From: Pseudomonas helvetica
GTDB taxonomy: Bacteria; Pseudomonadota; Gammaproteobacteria; Pseudomonadales; Pseudomonadaceae
Direction of reading: 5' to 3'
Assembly: GCF_039908645.1 (NCBI RefSeq)
Contig: NZ_CP150917.1
Coordinates: forward strand, 5,839,001 to 5,903,000
DNA: 64,000 nt
The notes under the pieces are model-generated. The model ran no database searches, was not told the DNA's origin, and saw nothing but the letters and a program-made list of their open reading frames with translations. Both the position numbers and the translations under genes were made by a program. This document shows positions 1 to 9,009 of this stretch, in pieces. Each line of letters starts with the position of its first letter. Positions within the stretch are counted from its first letter, which is position 1.

Positions 1-32
1 CGGCCACACAGATGGCCATGAGGACTTAAACG

Positions 33-1328
33 ATGGACGTCACCACTACCTTGAGCTTGGGCGATCCACTGGAACCCGCACGCAAGGCCACCGCGCAGAT
101 GCTGCATGAGCGCGAGCGTACATTTTCGCTGCCACAGCCGTTCTACTCTGATGAGCGGTTGTTCGATATCGACATGCAGGAGATCTTCCAGAAAGAGTGG
201 TTGATCGCCGGCATGACCTGCGAAATCCCGACCAAGGGCAACTTCCTGACCCTGCAGATCGGCAAGAACCCGATCATTGTGATTCGCGGCGCAGAAGGCG
301 TGGTCCATGCCTTCCATAACGTCTGCCGTCACCGTGGCTCGCGTCTGTGCACCAGCGAAAAAGGCAAAGTCGCCAAGCTGGTCTGCCATTACCACCAGTG
401 GACCTACGAACTCGACGGGCGCCTGCTGTTCGCCGGCTCCGAGATGGGCGACGACTTCGACATGAAGCAGTACGGCCTGAAACCGGTCAACGTGAAGACC
501 GCTGGCGGCTACATCTTCGTCAGCCTCGCGGAAAACCCGCCGGCCATCGATGACTTCCTGTCGACACTGAACCATTACATGGAACCGTACGACATGGAGA
601 ACACCAAGGTGGCGGTGCAAACCACCCTGGTGGAACAGGCGAACTGGAAACTGGTGCTGGAAAACAACCGCGAGTGCTACCACTGCAACGCGTCGCACCC
701 GGCACTGCTGAAAACCCTGCTGGAATGGGACGACGTCACCGACCCGCGTGCCGACCAGGCGTTCAAGGACCACGTAGCCGCTTCTGCCGCTGCCTGGGAA
801 GCCGAGAAGATTCCTTACGCACACGCCAGCTTCGGCCTGCGTAACCGCATCGTGCGTATGCCGCTGCTCAAGGGCACCGTGTCGATGACCCTCGACGGTA
901 AGCAAGCCTGCAAGAAACTCATGGGCCGGATCCAGAACCCGGACCTGGGCTCGATGCGCATCCTGCACCTGCCGCACTCGTGGAACCACTGCATGGGCGA
1001 TCACATCATTGTGTTCACCGTGTGGCCGATCAGCGCGCAGGAAACCATGGTCACCACCAAATGGCTGGTGCACAAGGACGCTGTCGAAGGTGTGGATTAC
1101 GACGTCGAGCGCATGCGTGAAGTCTGGGATGCGACCAACAACGAAGACCGTCGCCTGGCCGAAGAGAACCAGCGCGGGATCAACTCCACGGCGTACCAGC
1201 CAGGCCCGTACTCCAAGACTTACGAGTTCGGTGTGGTGAACTTTGTCGATTGGTACAGCGAGCGCCTGTTGAACAACCTGGGTGCAGAACCTGCGCCTTA
1301 CCTCAAGGGCGTGCCGGTTCACGGTTAA
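33..1328 (+). CDS. gbcA: Glycine betaine demethylase, Rieske oxygenase subunit GbcA
   Basis: A 431-residue Rieske non-haem iron oxygenase alpha subunit. In the pseudomonad pathway GbcA, with the reductase GbcB, removes a methyl group from glycine betaine to give dimethylglycine and formaldehyde. The Rieske [2Fe-2S] ligands are visible as C98-x-H100 and C118-x2-H121, and the mononuclear iron region as NNRECYHCNASHP near residues 211-223. The start ATG follows a GAGGA ribosome site by eight bases. The dgc operon that takes over the product lies about 1.4 kb away on the other strand. gbcB is not in the window. The assignment rests on the motifs and on the neighbouring dgcAB and gbdR genes; stachydrine demethylases are close relatives. 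Confidence 0.93.
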   Translation: MDVTTTLSLGDPLEPARKATAQMLHERERTFSLPQPFYSDERLFDIDMQEIFQKEWLIAGMTCEIPTKGNFLTLQIGKNPIIVIRGAEGVVHAFHNVCRHRGSRLCTSEKGKVAKLVCHYHQWTYELDGRLLFAGSEMGDDFDMKQYGLKPVNVKTAGGYIFVSLAENPPAIDDFLSTLNHYMEPYDMENTKVAVQTTLVEQANWKLVLENNRECYHCNASHPALLKTLLEWDDVTDPRADQAFKDHVAASAAAWEAEKIPYAHASFGLRNRIVRMPLLKGTVSMTLDGKQACKKLMGRIQNPDLGSMRILHLPHSWNHCMGDHIIVFTVWPISAQETMVTTKWLVHKDAVEGVDYDVERMREVWDATNNEDRRLAEENQRGINSTAYQPGPYSKTYEFGVVNFVDWYSERLLNNLGAEPAPYLKGVPVHG

Positions 1329-1338
1329 GATCCAAAAG

Positions 1339-1434
1339 CATCGCGAGCAGGCTCGCTCCCACAAGGGATTGGTGGTGTTCACAAATGCTGCGAACACCAT
1401 CATTCAATGTGGGAACGAGCTTGCTCGCGATAGC
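1339..1434. repeat. REP-like inverted pair, GCATCGCGAGCAGGCTCGCTCCCACA type
   Basis: Two convergent REP arms (CATCGCGAGCAGGCTCGCTC at the left, TGTGGGAACGAGCTTGCTCG at the right) directly after gbcA. The same pair recurs after betA at 34369-34460. It could fold as a large hairpin in the gbcA mRNA 3' end. Confidence 0.85.
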
Positions 1435-1555
1435 GTCCTACCTGTCACTACATCCCTCCCCTGAATACACACCCCTGGTCTTTAGAACTGTACGAAATAT
1501 GATCTATCGCGTTCCAGCCTATATGGAACGTGGCGTACAGCCTTCCGCGAACAAG

Positions 1556-2127
1556 TTATCCACACCTCCACCCACAGCTAATGGGGACAACTGTGGAAAG
1601 GCCGGAAGTTTTCTCCACAGAAACTGAAGAAAATCCGTGACTTATTCAATTGATCGGTTTTCGACAGCCATTGGCTGTTTTTTGATCAGAAGCCTGCAAG
1701 CCACGTTACTCATGGCTCACAGAGGATCGCAAACACCTTATCCACAGAAGCGCCAACAGACTTTGGGGGCAACTGTGCAAACTATTCAGTGCGCTGTGGA
1801 AAACCACGTCCAGGCTGCATATTTCGTGGGTTTGAACAGTCAGCGGAGGGCAGAACCCAGCATTTGGTCATTTATTAACCAGAAGCTTGAAAGCCACGAC
1901 CTGTATGGCTTACAGCGGACAGCAAACATCTTATCCACAGAAGCGCCAACAGAGATTGGGGGCAAGTCGTGAGCTACACATGCCCTTATCCACTGAAAAA
2001 AGCTCGAAAAAACGAGGGGTTAGGCTGGTTGTTTTTCGTACAAGGGCTTGCAGGGCTTGAGATGCGTGGGGTGTAGCGAGGGGTGAACATGTTATCCACA
2101 GAAGCGCTAACAGGGATTGTGGGTAAA
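1556..2127 (+). repeat. Gene-free region with three degenerate repeats centred on DnaA-box-like TTATCCACA
   Basis: The stretch from 1435 to 2179 holds no convincing gene. It contains exact TTATCCACA on the + strand at 1556-1564, 1738-1746, 1931-1939 and 2092-2100, plus TTATCCACT at 1986-1994. Two of the sites sit inside a roughly 88-bp direct repeat (1684-1770 and 1878-1965), and a third, more degraded copy spans about 2051-2127. The most constant core is TTATCCACAGAAGCGC followed by (C/T)AACAG. TTATCCACA matches the DnaA-box consensus TTATNCACA. No dnaA, rpmH or rep gene is nearby, so this is not the known oriC. Confidence 0.7.
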
Positions 2128-2179
2128 TACATCAGCCCTGTGGGAGCAGGTTTGCTCCCACAGGAACTTGGTTGATGCC

Positions 2180-2746
2180 TTAAGGCCGATACATCAAATA
2201 GGCTTCACCCGTGACCCGAATCATCGGATGGGGTGTGATCTGGCAGCTATCGACGACACGGAAGCCATGTCGCTCGTAAAACCGACGGGCGCCGGTGTTC
2301 GCCGCGTAGTCGATCAGGCTCAAGCCATTGAGCCCCAACTGGTTGGCACGGTCGTAAGCGTAGGCGAGGAATTGTTGGCCCAGGCCCTGGTTGCGCCAGC
2401 CCTCATGCAGCGCCAGGCTCGATATGTAGAGGGTGTCGGGGATTTCCAGCTTGGCATACGGCGCCAGGACCGGATCGGTGACGGGAGCGGCCAGCGGATC
2501 GTGACGCATCACATAGCTGTGCAGCATGCCAATGACCTTGCCCTCTGCCTGCGCGATCAGGCAGTTTTGATAGGAGAAATCCACATCTTCACGGGCGTAG
2601 CGACTGGCACCGACATCCAGCAGGTCCTGGCCGGGCTCCGCCAGCTGGCTCCAGATGTAATCCGCGGCGCCTTCCGATGAAATCTGAAACAGGCGAGCAA
2701 TCTCCCGCGCATCCGTGCGCAGGGCCGAACGAAATTCAACTGCCAT
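2180..2746 (-). CDS. GNAT family N-acetyltransferase
   Basis: A 188-residue protein with the GNAT fold. The acetyl-CoA loop appears as EGWRNQGLGQQFLAYAYDRA (R-x2-G-x-G-x) in the second half, followed by NTGARRFYERHGFRV, the usual C-terminal N-x2-A-x2-F-Y-E-x2-G-F signature. The acceptor is unknown. It starts 21 bases after the etfB stop codon and is probably the last gene of the dgc-etf operon, although no role in betaine metabolism is known for it. A TGGAG ribosome site lies upstream of the ATG. Confidence 0.85.
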   Translation of the reverse strand: MAVEFRSALRTDAREIARLFQISSEGAADYIWSQLAEPGQDLLDVGASRYAREDVDFSYQNCLIAQAEGKVIGMLHSYVMRHDPLAAPVTDPVLAPYAKLEIPDTLYISSLALHEGWRNQGLGQQFLAYAYDRANQLGLNGLSLIDYAANTGARRFYERHGFRVVDSCQITPHPMIRVTGEAYLMYRP

Positions 2747-2767
2747 TTACCGGGCTCCACAGGACCG

Positions 2768-3538
2768 TTAGCGAACCACGCCTTCTTCAATCAGCAACTT
2801 GAGAATCGCCTCAGCCCCAGCCTCGGCACTCAAGCCCTTGAGCACTTGCCCACCGCCGCCGCTGGCCTTGGCTGTTGCAGCTTTCATCCGGTCGGCGCCG
2901 CTCTTGGCCTTGATCACTTTCAGGCGTTTTGGCCGTGGCTTGGCCGGTTGCAACGTTGCAACCGCGAGCAATTCATCGTTGATAATCTCAACGTCTTCGG
3001 CGTGCAACACACCGCGCCGAGCCGGGCCGAAGGCACTTTGCCGAGGCTTGGGCGCGGCGTTATCCACCGTGGCGAGAAACGGCAGGCGCACTTTCAAACG
3101 TCGACGCTGGCCACGCGGCAAGGCTTGCAGCACTAAGGCCGAATTGCCGTCGATGGACTCGACCTGCGCCAGTCCGACCACCAGCGGCCAACCCAGGCTT
3201 TCCGCCAGCAGGAACGGCAACATGCCCGAGCCTTCACCGGTTTCCGCCTGACTGCCGGTCAGCACCACCTGCGCCCCGGCATCGCGCAGATAAGCGCTCA
3301 ACGCTGGCAGCGCATCGGCGCCTTGGGGCTGTTCGAGCACAAGCAGCTGTTCCAGGCCCATGCCCAGGTAAGCCCGCAGCGCAGGTTCCTCGACATCACC
3401 GGCGTGCAGCACTTGCAGGTTATCCCCAGCCAGTTGCAGACCGAGTTCAACCGCCCGCGCATCCTGCTCGGCGCGGCGTGGCCGGCCCGAGGTCGGGTGG
3501 GCGCCGATCGACACCAGGCTGATTACATGAGTACTCAT
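2768..3538 (-). CDS. etfB: Electron transfer flavoprotein beta subunit of the dimethylglycine/sarcosine operon
   Basis: A 256-residue ETF beta-like subunit. It opens with a beta-strand and a nucleotide-site region (MSTHVISLVSIGAHPTSGRP) and ends with an alanine/glycine-rich tail typical of this pseudomonad variant. With the EtfA-like protein encoded just upstream in the operon it should accept electrons from the dimethylglycine/sarcosine demethylation flavoenzymes and pass them towards ETF-ubiquinone reduction. It is separate from the housekeeping etfBA pair and is recognised by operon position (dgcA-dgcB-etfA-etfB) more than by strict motifs. Confidence 0.85.
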   Translation of the reverse strand: MSTHVISLVSIGAHPTSGRPRRAEQDARAVELGLQLAGDNLQVLHAGDVEEPALRAYLGMGLEQLLVLEQPQGADALPALSAYLRDAGAQVVLTGSQAETGEGSGMLPFLLAESLGWPLVVGLAQVESIDGNSALVLQALPRGQRRRLKVRLPFLATVDNAAPKPRQSAFGPARRGVLHAEDVEIINDELLAVATLQPAKPRPKRLKVIKAKSGADRMKAATAKASGGGGQVLKGLSAEAGAEAILKLLIEEGVVR

Positions 3539-3553
3539 AACCCTTTCCTTCTC

Positions 3554-4774
3554 TTAAGCCGCATCGCGCTTGGCGTCGTTGCGGTAAGCCTCTACCGCCG
3601 CGATCAAGGCCTGAAGAATTTCTGCGCTTTCACCTATCACCGACAGGTCGGCGCGCTTGATCATGTCGCAGCCAGGATCGAGGTTGATCGCCACCACCTT
3701 GTCGCAGGCGCCGATGCCTTGCAGGTGCTGGATCGCCCCGGAAATCCCCACTGCCACGTAGACCCGCGCCGTGACCCAGGTGCCGCTGGCGCCGACCTGA
3801 CGGTCGCGGGCCATGAAGCCATCGTCCACCGCCACCCGCGATGCGCCTTCGGTCGCGCCGAGGGCTGCTGCGGTCCTGTGGAAAAGGTTCCAGTCCTTGA
3901 CCCCGTTGCCGCCCGAGAAGATGAACTCGGCTTCGGCCATGGGAATCGCTGCCGGGTCGACCGCTACCGCGCCCAGGTCCTCGATCCGCGACAGGCTGCG
4001 CGCAACCGTTGTGGATAACTCCACCGGCAACGCTTCGTGACGGGTTTCGCTGACCGGTTCGGCGCATTCCACCGCCGCCAGAATCAACCGTGCAACAGGG
4101 CGCGCCAAGTCTTGCAGACCGGCACCGGCGCGGCCGATGCACTCCTGATCCTTGACCTGCCAGACCCGCGTGGCCGGGCGTTCGCCGAGTGCCGCGGCAA
4201 AGCGCCGACCCAGCTCACCGCCACCGGTGCGGCTGTCCGGCAGCAGCCAGTGACGAGGGCTGAACTGGTTATCCACAGCCCGTAGACCCTGCACCCGCTG
4301 TTCCGGTGCATAACCTTCGAATTCTTCGCCATCCAGCACCAGAAGGCGGTCGACGCCTGCGGTGGCGAAGGCGTTTTCCTTGTGTTCGCCAAAGACCACC
4401 GCCAGCACTGCACCGTCCTTGCCGGCCAGTTGATGGGCCAGGCCCAGCAAGTCGCGGTCGTGGCTGCTCAAACGGCCGCCAACCATGTCCGGCACCACGC
4501 TGATGTAGAACGCAGGTGTCGCCACCTGATGCAGCGGCAATTGCACTTCAACGGCGGCCGTACGCTTGGTCGCCCCGCCCTGCTGTGCACCACTGCGGTC
4601 AATCCGCTTGATGCCATTGGGGCCGATGAAACCAATGCCGTGAGGATTCTTGCGAATGATCCCGTTGGGGCCCATCCAGCTGTGTTCCACCGGTTGCATG
4701 GCGGCATGCAGCGGATGCAGACGGTTGCGGGCGATCCATTCAGCGCGCGGATCGCGGCGGATAATGTCGCTCAT
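3554..4774 (-). CDS. etfA: Electron transfer flavoprotein alpha subunit of the dgc operon
   Basis: A 406-residue ETF alpha subunit. The C-terminal FAD domain is clear: VGASGTWVTARVYVAVGISG and the following AIQHLQGI match the ETF-alpha signature. It is longer than the typical alpha subunit of about 310-320 residues because of an N-terminal extension of roughly 70 residues that carries two GPNGI motifs (residues 35-39 and 51-55). The start codon overlaps the dgcB stop by one base (TGATG), which indicates translational coupling. It forms the electron carrier with EtfB from the next gene. Confidence 0.9.
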   Translation of the reverse strand: MSDIIRRDPRAEWIARNRLHPLHAAMQPVEHSWMGPNGIIRKNPHGIGFIGPNGIKRIDRSGAQQGGATKRTAAVEVQLPLHQVATPAFYISVVPDMVGGRLSSHDRDLLGLAHQLAGKDGAVLAVVFGEHKENAFATAGVDRLLVLDGEEFEGYAPEQRVQGLRAVDNQFSPRHWLLPDSRTGGGELGRRFAAALGERPATRVWQVKDQECIGRAGAGLQDLARPVARLILAAVECAEPVSETRHEALPVELSTTVARSLSRIEDLGAVAVDPAAIPMAEAEFIFSGGNGVKDWNLFHRTAAALGATEGASRVAVDDGFMARDRQVGASGTWVTARVYVAVGISGAIQHLQGIGACDKVVAINLDPGCDMIKRADLSVIGESAEILQALIAAVEAYRNDAKRDAA

Positions 4775-6723
4775 CAGTGGGCCTCCGCGGGTTGACGTTT
4801 AATCGGTGCCGGTGACTTGCTGGGCGCCGCGTCTTCGAGCAGCGCGTCGGCCACCAGTTCGGCAATGTCCTTGATCAGCGGTCGTGGTTCGACCACGCCT
4901 TCGAGCATCGCGGTGCACTGTGGGCAACCCACGGCCACCAGCTCGGCACCGGTTTCACGAATGTCGTCCATGCGCATGTCGGGGATCCGTTGCTTGCCCG
5001 GGATGTCAGTGATCGGCGCACCGCCGCCACCGCCGCAGCAGCGCGAGCGGAAACCGGAACGTTGCATTTCCTTGACCTCGATCCCCAGCGCACGCAGTAC
5101 CTGGCGCGGTGCCTCGTATTCGCCGTTGTAGCGGCCGAGGTAGCACGGATCGTGATAGGTCACGCTGTCGCCTTTGTGCTGACCCAGATTGAGTGCGCCA
5201 GCGTCGATGATTTCCGCCATGTAGGTGCTGTGGTGCTGCACCAGGTAGTTGCCATCGAAGGCACCGTATTCGTTCTTCAGCACGTGGAAGCTGTGCGGAT
5301 CGCAGGTGACGATGCGGTTGAAGCTGTATTTGGCCAAAGTCTGGATGTTGCGTTTGGCCAACAGCTGGAAGGTCGCTTCGTCGCCCAGACGGCGAGCCAC
5401 GTCACCGCTGTCACGCTCTTCAAGACCGAGCACGGCAAAGTCGACTTTCGCGGCTTTCAGCACTTTGACGAAGGCACGCAAGGTGCGCTGGTTGCGCATG
5501 TCGAACGCACCGTCGCCAACCCAGAACAGCACGTCGGTGGATTTCTTCTCGCTGAGCAGTGTCAGGTTCAGGTCCGCCGCCCAGTTCATCCGCCCGCCCG
5601 GAGCGAAACCGCCCGGGTTGTCGGTGGCAATCAGATTTTCCAGGACTTCGGCGCCCTTGTTCGGGGTCGCGCCTTTTTCCAGGGTCAGATGGCGGCGCAT
5701 GTCGACGATGGCGTCAACGTGCTCGATCATCATCGGGCATTCTTCAACGCAGGCACGGCAAGTGGTGCAAGACCACAGGGTTTCAGCGTCCACCAGACCG
5801 TTGACGATCGGTTGATGCGGATTACCCGCGTGTTCACCGATAGCTTTACCTGGATAAGGACTGCCAGCGAACTTGGCATCGGTGCCGCCAGCCAGGCCGA
5901 CGACCATGTCCTGAATCAGTTTTTTCGGGTTCAGCGGCTGGCCAGCGGCAAACGCCGGGCACGCGGCTTCGCATTTACCGCACTGCACGCAAGCGTCGAA
6001 GCCGAGCAGTTGGTTCCAGGTAAAATCCTTGGGCTTTTCCACGCCCAAGGGGGCTTGCGGATCGTTCAGGTCAAGCGGTTTAAGACCTGTAGAACGACCA
6101 CCACCAAAACGTTCGGCGCGACGGTGCCAAGCCAGGTGCAAGGCACCGGCAAAGGCGTGCTTCATCGGCCCGCCCCAGGTCATGCCGAAGAACAACTCAG
6201 ACACGCCCCACAGCACGCCGACACCGAGGATCGCCGCCAACAGCCAACCGCCGAAGTCTTCCGGAAGGATGCCCGCCACCGGCAGGGTCACCAGGAAGAA
6301 CGACGCCGAGAAGGCCAGCAAACTTTTCGGCAGGCGCATCCACGGACCTTTGGATAAACGCGCCGGCGGGTTGCGCCGACGCAGGTAAACAAAGATCGCA
6401 CCGACGAACATCACTGCCGTCATCAACAACAGTGCATAACCGAGGAAGCGGTTATGCAGGCCAAAACCGTGAACCAGGATCGCCAACACGATGGACGCCA
6501 CCGCGCCACCCGCCGTGGCAACGTGGGTGTTGGCGATGTATTTGTCCCGCGCCACCACGTGGTGCAAGTCGACCATGTAGCGTTTGGGCATGGCCAGCAG
6601 GCCGCCGATCAGATCGACCTTGGACGCACGGCCCCGGCGCCACATGGCCACCCGCCGCAACGCGCCCAGGACAGCCAGGCCCAGGGCGGCAAACAGCAGG
6701 ATGGGAAGAAGGGTGTTTAACAT
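4774..6723 (-). CDS. dgcB: Dimethylglycine demethylation protein DgcB, membrane Fe-S/CCG-domain subunit
   Basis: A 649-residue protein when started at the ATG at 6723, preceded by GGGAG; an in-frame ATG at 6777 lies in the intergenic region and is less likely. It has about five N-terminal membrane segments, then two 4Fe-4S clusters (CVQCGKCEAACP and CTTCRACVEECPM), and two cysteine-rich CCG regions of the heterodisulfide-reductase type (DPCYLG and RCCGGGGGAP). Known work in P. aeruginosa shows dgcA and dgcB are needed to convert dimethylglycine to sarcosine. The membrane anchor and clusters suggest it delivers electrons to the quinone pool. Confidence 0.92.
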   Translation of the reverse strand: MLNTLLPILLFAALGLAVLGALRRVAMWRRGRASKVDLIGGLLAMPKRYMVDLHHVVARDKYIANTHVATAGGAVASIVLAILVHGFGLHNRFLGYALLLMTAVMFVGAIFVYLRRRNPPARLSKGPWMRLPKSLLAFSASFFLVTLPVAGILPEDFGGWLLAAILGVGVLWGVSELFFGMTWGGPMKHAFAGALHLAWHRRAERFGGGRSTGLKPLDLNDPQAPLGVEKPKDFTWNQLLGFDACVQCGKCEAACPAFAAGQPLNPKKLIQDMVVGLAGGTDAKFAGSPYPGKAIGEHAGNPHQPIVNGLVDAETLWSCTTCRACVEECPMMIEHVDAIVDMRRHLTLEKGATPNKGAEVLENLIATDNPGGFAPGGRMNWAADLNLTLLSEKKSTDVLFWVGDGAFDMRNQRTLRAFVKVLKAAKVDFAVLGLEERDSGDVARRLGDEATFQLLAKRNIQTLAKYSFNRIVTCDPHSFHVLKNEYGAFDGNYLVQHHSTYMAEIIDAGALNLGQHKGDSVTYHDPCYLGRYNGEYEAPRQVLRALGIEVKEMQRSGFRSRCCGGGGGAPITDIPGKQRIPDMRMDDIRETGAELVAVGCPQCTAMLEGVVEPRPLIKDIAELVADALLEDAAPSKSPAPIKRQPAEAH

Positions 6724-6782
6724 GGTGGAGCTCCCAAAGACCTCGGGGTCATGTGCGTGCCGATGAGAGCGACGCACCTACT

Positions 6783-6914
6783 TGTGGCGAGGGAGCTTGC
6801 TCCCGCTGGAGTGCGAAGCGCTCCCAAAACAGTCTCAGGTGTACACCTGATACACCTCGACTGCAGGTTTTGGGGCTGCTTCGCAGCCCAGCGGGAGCAA
6901 GCTCCCTCGCCACA
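6783..6914. repeat. REPIN between dgcA and dgcB
   Basis: Inverted REP pair: arms GTGGCGAGGGAGCTTGCTCCCGC and GCGGGAGCAAGCTCCCTCGCCAC about 85 bp apart. It sits inside the operon and could fold in the mRNA between dgcA and dgcB. Confidence 0.93.
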
Positions 6915-6933
6915 GGTGATGGTGGTAAATCCG

Positions 6934-8994
6934 TTAGAAATCCTTGCACAACCGCAACGCGTCGTAGATCGCCGCGTGCGTGTTGCGCTGGGCCACGCAG
7001 TCACCGATGCGGAACAGCAAGTAGCCGTCACCCGCCTGGCTCAGCGAAGGCTGAGGCTTGATCGCGAACAGGGCTTCGATATCCATCTGGCCTTTGTTGC
7101 GCGAGCCTTCCTTCAGTGCGTAGTAGATTTCTTCGTCCGGCCGCACGCCGTTCTCGACCACGACCTGGTCAACCACCCGCTCCTCTTTGGCGCCGGTGTA
7201 TTCGTTTTCCAGCACCGCCACCAGCTTGTCGCCTTCGCGGTAGACCTTATCGAGCATCATGTCGCCGGTCATGATCACTTCTTTCGGGTACATGCTGCGG
7301 TAGTACGTCGGGAACGACGTACCGCCGATGGCCACGCCCGGCTTGATGTCGTCGGTGACGATCTCGACCTGGCTGCCCTTGTCCGCGAGGTAGTCGGCAA
7401 CCGACATCCCGGTGAACTCGCAAATGGTGTCGTAGACCAGCACGTTCTTGCCCGGTGCAACCTTGCCGTCGAGCACGTCCCAGCTGCTGACTACCAGGCC
7501 TTCAGCCGCACCCCAGTGTTCGTTCTGTTCCAGGAACGGGTGACCGCCAACGGCGAGCACCACGATGTCCGGACGCAGGTCGAGAATGGTCGCCGCGTCA
7601 GCGGCTACGCCCAGGCGCAGGTCGACTTTCAAACGCGCCAGTTCCAGCTGGAACCAACGGGTGATACCGGCGATCTGGTCCCGTTGCGGGGCTTTCGAGG
7701 CGGTAGTGATCTGTCCGCCGATGAACTCTTTCTTCTCGAACAGGGTCACGTCGTGGCCACGTTCGGCGGCTACACGCGCCGCTTCCATCCCGGCAGGGCC
7801 GGCACCGACCACCACGACTTTACGTTTCACACCGGTCGATTTCTCGATGATGTGCGGTACGCCCATGTATTCACGGGAGGTCGCGGCGTTCTGGATGCAC
7901 AGCACGTCCAGACCCTGGTACTGACGGTCGATGCAGTAGTTGGCACCCACGCATTGTTTGATCTGGTCGATCTGACCCATCTTGATCTTGGCGATCAGGT
8001 GCGGGTCGGCGATGTGCGCACGGGTCATGCCGACCATGTCGACGTAACCGCCTTCCAGAATACGTGTTGCCTGGTTCGGGTCCTTGATGTTCTGCGCGTG
8101 CAGAACCGGGGCCTTGACCACTTCCTTGATACCGGCCGCCAAGTGCAGGAACGGCTCCGGTGGATAACTCATGTTGGGAATAACGTTAGCCAGGGTGTTG
8201 TGGGTATCGCACCCCGAGCCCACGACGCCGATGAAGTCGATCATGCCGGTGTCGTCGTAGTACTTGGCGATCTGCTTCATGTCCTCATGGCTCAGGCCAT
8301 CAGGGTGGAATTCATCACCGCAGATACGGATGCCGACGCAGAAATCCGGACCGACTTCCTTGCGCACAGCCTTGATCACTTCCAGGCCGAAACGCATGCG
8401 GTTCTCGAAGCTGCCGCCCCATTCGTCGGTACGTTTGTTGACGCGCGGGCTCCAGAACTGGTCGATCATGTGCTGGTGCACTGCCGACAGTTCAACGCCG
8501 TCCAGGCCACCGGCCTTGGCACGCGCAGCAGCACTGGCGTAGTTGCCGATCACCCGCCAGATTTCTTCCGGCTCGATGGTTTTGCAGGTCGCGCGGTGCA
8601 CCGGTTCACGGATGCCCGACGGCGACAGCAGGGTCGGCCAGTGCTCGCCATCCCAACGTGAGCGACGGCCCATGTGGGTAATCTGGATCATGATCTTGGC
8701 GCCATGCTTGTGCATGGCATCGGCCAGGTTCTGGAAGTGCGGAATAATCCGGTCGTCGGCCAGGTTGACCGATTTCCACCAGCCTTGCGGGCTGTCGATG
8801 GCCACGCTGGAAGAACCGCCGCAAATCGCCAGGCCGATCCCGCCCTTGGCTTTCTCTTCGTAGTACTTCACGTACCGATCGGTGGTCATGCCGCCGTCGG
8901 TGGCGTAAACCTCGGCGTGCGCGGTGCTGAGCACGCGGTTGCGGATGGTCAGTTTGCCGATTTGAATCGGCTGGAACATTGCTTCGAAAGCCAT
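6934..8994 (-). CDS. dgcA: Dimethylglycine demethylase DgcA, FMN/FAD oxidoreductase
   Basis: A 686-residue protein of the old-yellow-enzyme/2,4-dienoyl-CoA reductase class. The N-terminal TIM barrel of about 370 residues (MFQPIQIGKLTIRNRV start) binds FMN. It is followed by an Fe-S region with spaced cysteines around CVGANYCIDRQYQGLDVLC and a C-terminal dinucleotide fold (VVVGAGPAGMEAARVAAERG). In pseudomonads DgcA with DgcB demethylates dimethylglycine to sarcosine. The upstream V4R-like gene lies 15 bases away; dgcB follows after a REPIN-filled gap of about 210 bases. Confidence 0.93.
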   Translation of the reverse strand: MAFEAMFQPIQIGKLTIRNRVLSTAHAEVYATDGGMTTDRYVKYYEEKAKGGIGLAICGGSSSVAIDSPQGWWKSVNLADDRIIPHFQNLADAMHKHGAKIMIQITHMGRRSRWDGEHWPTLLSPSGIREPVHRATCKTIEPEEIWRVIGNYASAAARAKAGGLDGVELSAVHQHMIDQFWSPRVNKRTDEWGGSFENRMRFGLEVIKAVRKEVGPDFCVGIRICGDEFHPDGLSHEDMKQIAKYYDDTGMIDFIGVVGSGCDTHNTLANVIPNMSYPPEPFLHLAAGIKEVVKAPVLHAQNIKDPNQATRILEGGYVDMVGMTRAHIADPHLIAKIKMGQIDQIKQCVGANYCIDRQYQGLDVLCIQNAATSREYMGVPHIIEKSTGVKRKVVVVGAGPAGMEAARVAAERGHDVTLFEKKEFIGGQITTASKAPQRDQIAGITRWFQLELARLKVDLRLGVAADAATILDLRPDIVVLAVGGHPFLEQNEHWGAAEGLVVSSWDVLDGKVAPGKNVLVYDTICEFTGMSVADYLADKGSQVEIVTDDIKPGVAIGGTSFPTYYRSMYPKEVIMTGDMMLDKVYREGDKLVAVLENEYTGAKEERVVDQVVVENGVRPDEEIYYALKEGSRNKGQMDIEALFAIKPQPSLSQAGDGYLLFRIGDCVAQRNTHAAIYDALRLCKDF

Positions 8995-9009
8995 GGCAGG
9001 ATCCTCGAC

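Noticed and set aside
1250..1972. Small open frames after gbcA
   Set aside because: They run through a REP pair and the DnaA-box repeats, have no ribosome sites and no family likeness.
1556..2100. Chromosomal replication origin
   Set aside because: DnaA-box-like sites are present but no dnaA, rpmH, gyrB or AT-rich unwinding region is near, and the pseudomonad oriC is known to lie at dnaA.
6751..8661. Long open frame opposite dgcA (636 codons)
   Set aside because: Mirror of a high-G+C gene; the other strand encodes a full, motif-bearing enzyme and this frame shows no family features.
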